From the NCBI RefSeq assembly GCF_040720935.1, contig NZ_JBFDAE010000005.1, positions 235,913 through 299,912 of the forward strand: 64,000 bases of DNA. The letters are read 5' to 3'. Numbering within the stretch: position 1 is the stretch's first letter; every line of letters begins with the position of its first letter. Under the pieces are notes generated by a model. The model ran no database searches. It was not told where the DNA came from and was given only the letters and a program-made list of their open reading frames with translations. Below are positions 61,706 through 64,000 of this stretch, one piece after another. This DNA comes from Jejuia sp040720935. Its GTDB lineage: Bacteria; Bacteroidota; Bacteroidia; Flavobacteriales; Flavobacteriaceae. The translations under genes were made by a program, and so were the position numbers.

Positions 61706-62842
61706 ATGAAGTTAAATAAACAAGACATATACAAAGCACTCGAAACCATTACCGTTCCTGGCGAAGGACAAAACATGGTAGAAAGCGGTGCTGTGAAAAA
61801 TGTGGTCACATTTGCCGATGAGGTTATTGTAGATATCACGATTAAAAACCCGAGTTTGCAGGCAAAAAAACGAACTGAAGTAGATATTCTTAAAACCATT
61901 CACGAAAAGGTGTATGCGAAAGCAAAAATCACTATTAATGTTAAGGTTGAAGCTCCTGAGACACCAAAAGCGAATGTGATAAAAGGAAAGCCAGTTCCTG
62001 GTCTTCGAAATATAATTGCTGTAGCATCGGGTAAAGGTGGTGTAGGTAAATCTACTGTTACTGCAAATCTTGCGGTTACTTTGTCAAAAATGGGTTTTAA
62101 GGTAGGCGTTTTAGATGCTGATATTTATGGGCCATCCATTCCAATTATGTTTGATGTTGCAAATGAAAAACCATTAGCAGTAAAAATAGATGGGAAATCT
62201 AAAATGAAACCCATAGAAAATTACGGTGTAAAAGTATTGTCTATAGGATTCTTTACACAACCCGATCAAGCCGTAGTTTGGAGAGGGCCTATGGCAGCAA
62301 AAGCTTTAAATCAAATGATTTTTGATGCACATTGGGGCGAACTTGATTTCTTGCTTTTAGATTTACCACCGGGAACAGGCGATATTCATTTAAGCATTAT
62401 GCAGTCGTTACCCATTACTGGGGCGGTGATAGTAAGTACACCACAAATTGTAGCCTTAGCCGATGCTAAAAAAGGAGTAGCGATGTTTCAGCAAGAAAGT
62501 ATCAATGTTCCCGTTTTAGGAATTATTGAAAATATGGCGTACTTTACACCAGACGAGTTACCTGATAACAAGTATTATATCTTCGGAAAAGAAGGCGCAA
62601 AAAACCTTGCTGAAGATTTAAAAGTACCATTTCTAGGGGAAATTCCGTTAGTACAAAGTATAAGAGAGGCTGGAGATATAGGTCGGCCTGCTGCGTTACA
62701 AACAGCAACATCTTTAGAAAAAGCTTTCGAAAAAATAACGCAAAACGTCGTACAGGAAGTGGTAAGTCGTAACGATACTTTACCACCAACGGAAGCAATA
62801 AAAATTACCACTATGGCTGGGTGCGCAGCAGTAAAGAAATAA
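61706..62842 (+). CDS. mrp: Mrp/NBP35-family Fe-S cluster carrier ATPase
   Basis: A 378-residue P-loop ATPase with an N-terminal MIP18/DUF59 domain (residues about 1-95) and the Mrp ATPase core: GKGGVGKSTVTANLAV (deviant Walker A), DADIYGPSIPIMF, LLDLPPGTGDIHLS. It delivers Fe-S clusters to apoproteins. It ends TTMAGCAAVKK; it lies 3 bp before nifU-like and next to a ferredoxin, a coherent Fe-S set. Confidence 0.95.
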   Translation: MKLNKQDIYKALETITVPGEGQNMVESGAVKNVVTFADEVIVDITIKNPSLQAKKRTEVDILKTIHEKVYAKAKITINVKVEAPETPKANVIKGKPVPGLRNIIAVASGKGGVGKSTVTANLAVTLSKMGFKVGVLDADIYGPSIPIMFDVANEKPLAVKIDGKSKMKPIENYGVKVLSIGFFTQPDQAVVWRGPMAAKALNQMIFDAHWGELDFLLLDLPPGTGDIHLSIMQSLPITGAVIVSTPQIVALADAKKGVAMFQQESINVPVLGIIENMAYFTPDELPDNKYYIFGKEGAKNLAEDLKVPFLGEIPLVQSIREAGDIGRPAALQTATSLEKAFEKITQNVVQEVVSRNDTLPPTEAIKITTMAGCAAVKK

Positions 62843-62845
62843 GAT

Positions 62846-63088
62846 ATGACTTCAGAAGAATTAAGACTAAATGTTGAAAAGGCCCTAGATGAAATTCGTC
62901 CGTTTTTACAAAGCGACGGTGGCGATATTTCATTATTATCTATAGAAGATGATAAATTGGTTAAAGTGCAATTGCAAGGTGCTTGCGTTGGTTGCAGCGT
63001 TAATCAAATGACTTTAAAGTCTGGTGTAGAAATGACGATAAAAAAACACGCGCCACAAATAGAACAGGTTATAAATATTGATGCTTGA
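62846..63088 (+). CDS. NifU-like C-terminal domain Fe-S scaffold
   Basis: An 80-residue protein consisting of the NifU C-terminal domain: LDEIRPFLQSDGGDISLLSI and GACVGCSVNQMTLKSGVE with the CxxC cluster site. Short single-domain forms are normal in Bacteroidota. It probably holds a 4Fe-4S cluster transiently for delivery. Starts 3 bp after mrp. Confidence 0.95.
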   Translation: MTSEELRLNVEKALDEIRPFLQSDGGDISLLSIEDDKLVKVQLQGACVGCSVNQMTLKSGVEMTIKKHAPQIEQVINIDA

Positions 63089-63199
63089 TTTTTTTCTTCA
63101 ACCATAAACTTCTTTCTTACTTTTTTAGATTAATACCATAAAATATAATATTTTTGGCACGCAAAATGCAATAGCATTGATGTAACAATAAATCATATA

Positions 63200-63532
63200 A
63201 TGAGTCAAGACATAAACATAAAAATAACAGATAGAGATGGTGTAGCACACGAGATTGTGGCACCTACCGATATGGCAATGAATTTAATGGAAGTAGTGCG
63301 TTCTTACGAGCTAGCTCCAGAGGGCACTATTGGTGTTTGTGGCGGTATGGCTATGTGCGCCTCTTGCCAATGTTATGTGTTAAGCGAAACTGAATTGCCA
63401 GAAATGAGCGACGACGAAGAAGCTATGTTATCAGAAGCTTTCGATGTAAAAGATAGTAGCCGTTTAGGGTGCCAAATACAAATGACGCCAGACATGGAAG
63501 GTTTGGAGGTGGAATTGGCTCCTGAGAGTTAA
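63200..63532 (+). CDS. 2Fe-2S ferredoxin
   Basis: A 110-residue adrenodoxin-type ferredoxin. Cluster ligands are visible in GVCGGMAMCASCQCYVL (Cys-x5-Cys-x2-Cys) plus a later Cys in SSRLGCQIQM. It carries single electrons, likely for Fe-S or haem-related enzymes. It follows the mrp-nifU pair. Confidence 0.95.
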   Translation: MSQDINIKITDRDGVAHEIVAPTDMAMNLMEVVRSYELAPEGTIGVCGGMAMCASCQCYVLSETELPEMSDDEEAMLSEAFDVKDSSRLGCQIQMTPDMEGLEVELAPES

Positions 63533-63586
63533 ATTATTATGTGACTTATCGTAAATTAAGTGTCCTATAATTAATCAAACAGGTTA

Positions 63587-63958
63587 ATGGCACTTCTAAA
63601 AATTTTTCAGGATAAGGATAGTAATTTTAGGTTTTTTTTAAAAACTAAAAAAGACATACTATTTTTTAGTGAACCATTTTCTTCATTGCAATTATGTTCG
63701 GAAAAAATGAGCTATTTTAAAGCGCATTCAAGAGCAGAAAAAAACTTTAAAAGACGACAGGCTGGATGTGGAAGCTATTATTTTGTTTTTATAAAGTACG
63801 GAAATAATGAAATAATAGGTACTAGTAAAAGTTATCTTAATAAAAGTTCAATGGAGAATTCCATTTCACTAATTAAGGGATCAAGAACAATTGTTGTGTT
63901 TACGCAAATACTGTGGTTAACCTATAAAGGAAAAAATCTACGTTTCTCACACCTCTGA
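63587..63958 (+). CDS. Diverged DUF1508 (YegP-like) protein
   Basis: A 123-residue protein that seems to hold two short repeats of the YegP fold: KIFQDKDSNFRFFLKTKKDILFFSEPFSS and, later, SYYFVFIKYGNNEIIGTSKSYLNKSSMENSI. The conserved glycine and lysine positions of DUF1508 are only partly kept. The final 20 residues (TQILWLTYKGKNLRFSHL) do not fit the domain and could come from a frameshift. Call is tentative. Confidence 0.45.
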   Translation: MALLKIFQDKDSNFRFFLKTKKDILFFSEPFSSLQLCSEKMSYFKAHSRAEKNFKRRQAGCGSYYFVFIKYGNNEIIGTSKSYLNKSSMENSISLIKGSRTIVVFTQILWLTYKGKNLRFSHL

Positions 63959-64000
63959 ACTGTGCCCTAAAAGCTTTAATTTTTGCGTTGAAAGATTCTG

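Overview
The window is a compact, AT-rich chromosomal segment that looks like a marine-type Flavobacteriaceae (Bacteroidota). Supporting this are several proteins ending in type IX secretion (T9SS) type A sorting domains, Bacteroidota-only families (DUF6089, DUF4271, DUF4296, SbsA-type Ig-like lipoprotein, single-chain GlyRS, TPR/HisKA_2 kinase), TAnnTTTG-type promoters close to start codons, and almost no Shine-Dalgarno sequences. No rRNA, tRNA, CRISPR array or complete insertion sequence was seen.

Layout. 1-4.6 kb: uppS (partial), DUF6089 protein, nadK and a CBS protein on the minus strand, divergent from pdxJ, an alpha/beta hydrolase and a holin-like membrane protein. 4.8-9.0 kb: proteostasis block tig, clpP, clpX, then pth. 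9.0-15.4 kb: a secreted zinc metalloprotease, ribF, an HTTM membrane protein and serS. 15.5-25.1 kb: a 40-aa peptide, a TPR protein, SemiSWEET, a zinc membrane peptidase, a membrane-anchored MutS-like ATPase, a coiled-coil exported protein, a nitrilase-family amidase, and a TPR histidine kinase with a LytTR regulator. 25.3-31 kb: a modular leucine-rich-repeat T9SS protein with a recent internal duplication, an Ig-like lipoprotein and comF.

31-40.7 kb is the accessory region and the most interesting part. A SEL1-repeat T9SS protein precedes a full-length 951-aa polymorphic toxin with a GHH-signature nuclease tip and an immunity candidate. A terminator follows. Then comes an array of displaced toxin-tip/immunity cassettes without their own N-termini: a WHH nuclease tip with SUKH immunity; a PoNe-type PD-(D/E)xK DNase tip, still carrying the linker homologous to the full-length toxin, with PoNi (DUF1910/1911) immunity; and DUF1963 and truncated SUKH immunity genes, each preceded by only the last residues of a vanished toxin. 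A decayed REP-associated tyrosine transposase and palindromic REP-like repeats are interspersed. The layout fits tip replacement by recombination, with immunity genes kept as a memory of earlier toxins.

40.8-64 kb returns to core genes: glyS, a beta-barrel protein, an Lrp regulator, saccharopine dehydrogenase, pckA, hemD/DUF4271, a polyprenol-phosphate mannosyltransferase with pyrC and DUF4296, an epimerase, tyrS, a YHS protein, a LuxE-like ligase, a T9SS-tail-only mini-protein next to a roughly 160-bp stem-loop element, a PhoB/PhoR-type two-component system, a glycosyltransferase, trmB, a LysE transporter, an alkyltransferase-like protein, and the Fe-S set mrp/nifU/ferredoxin.
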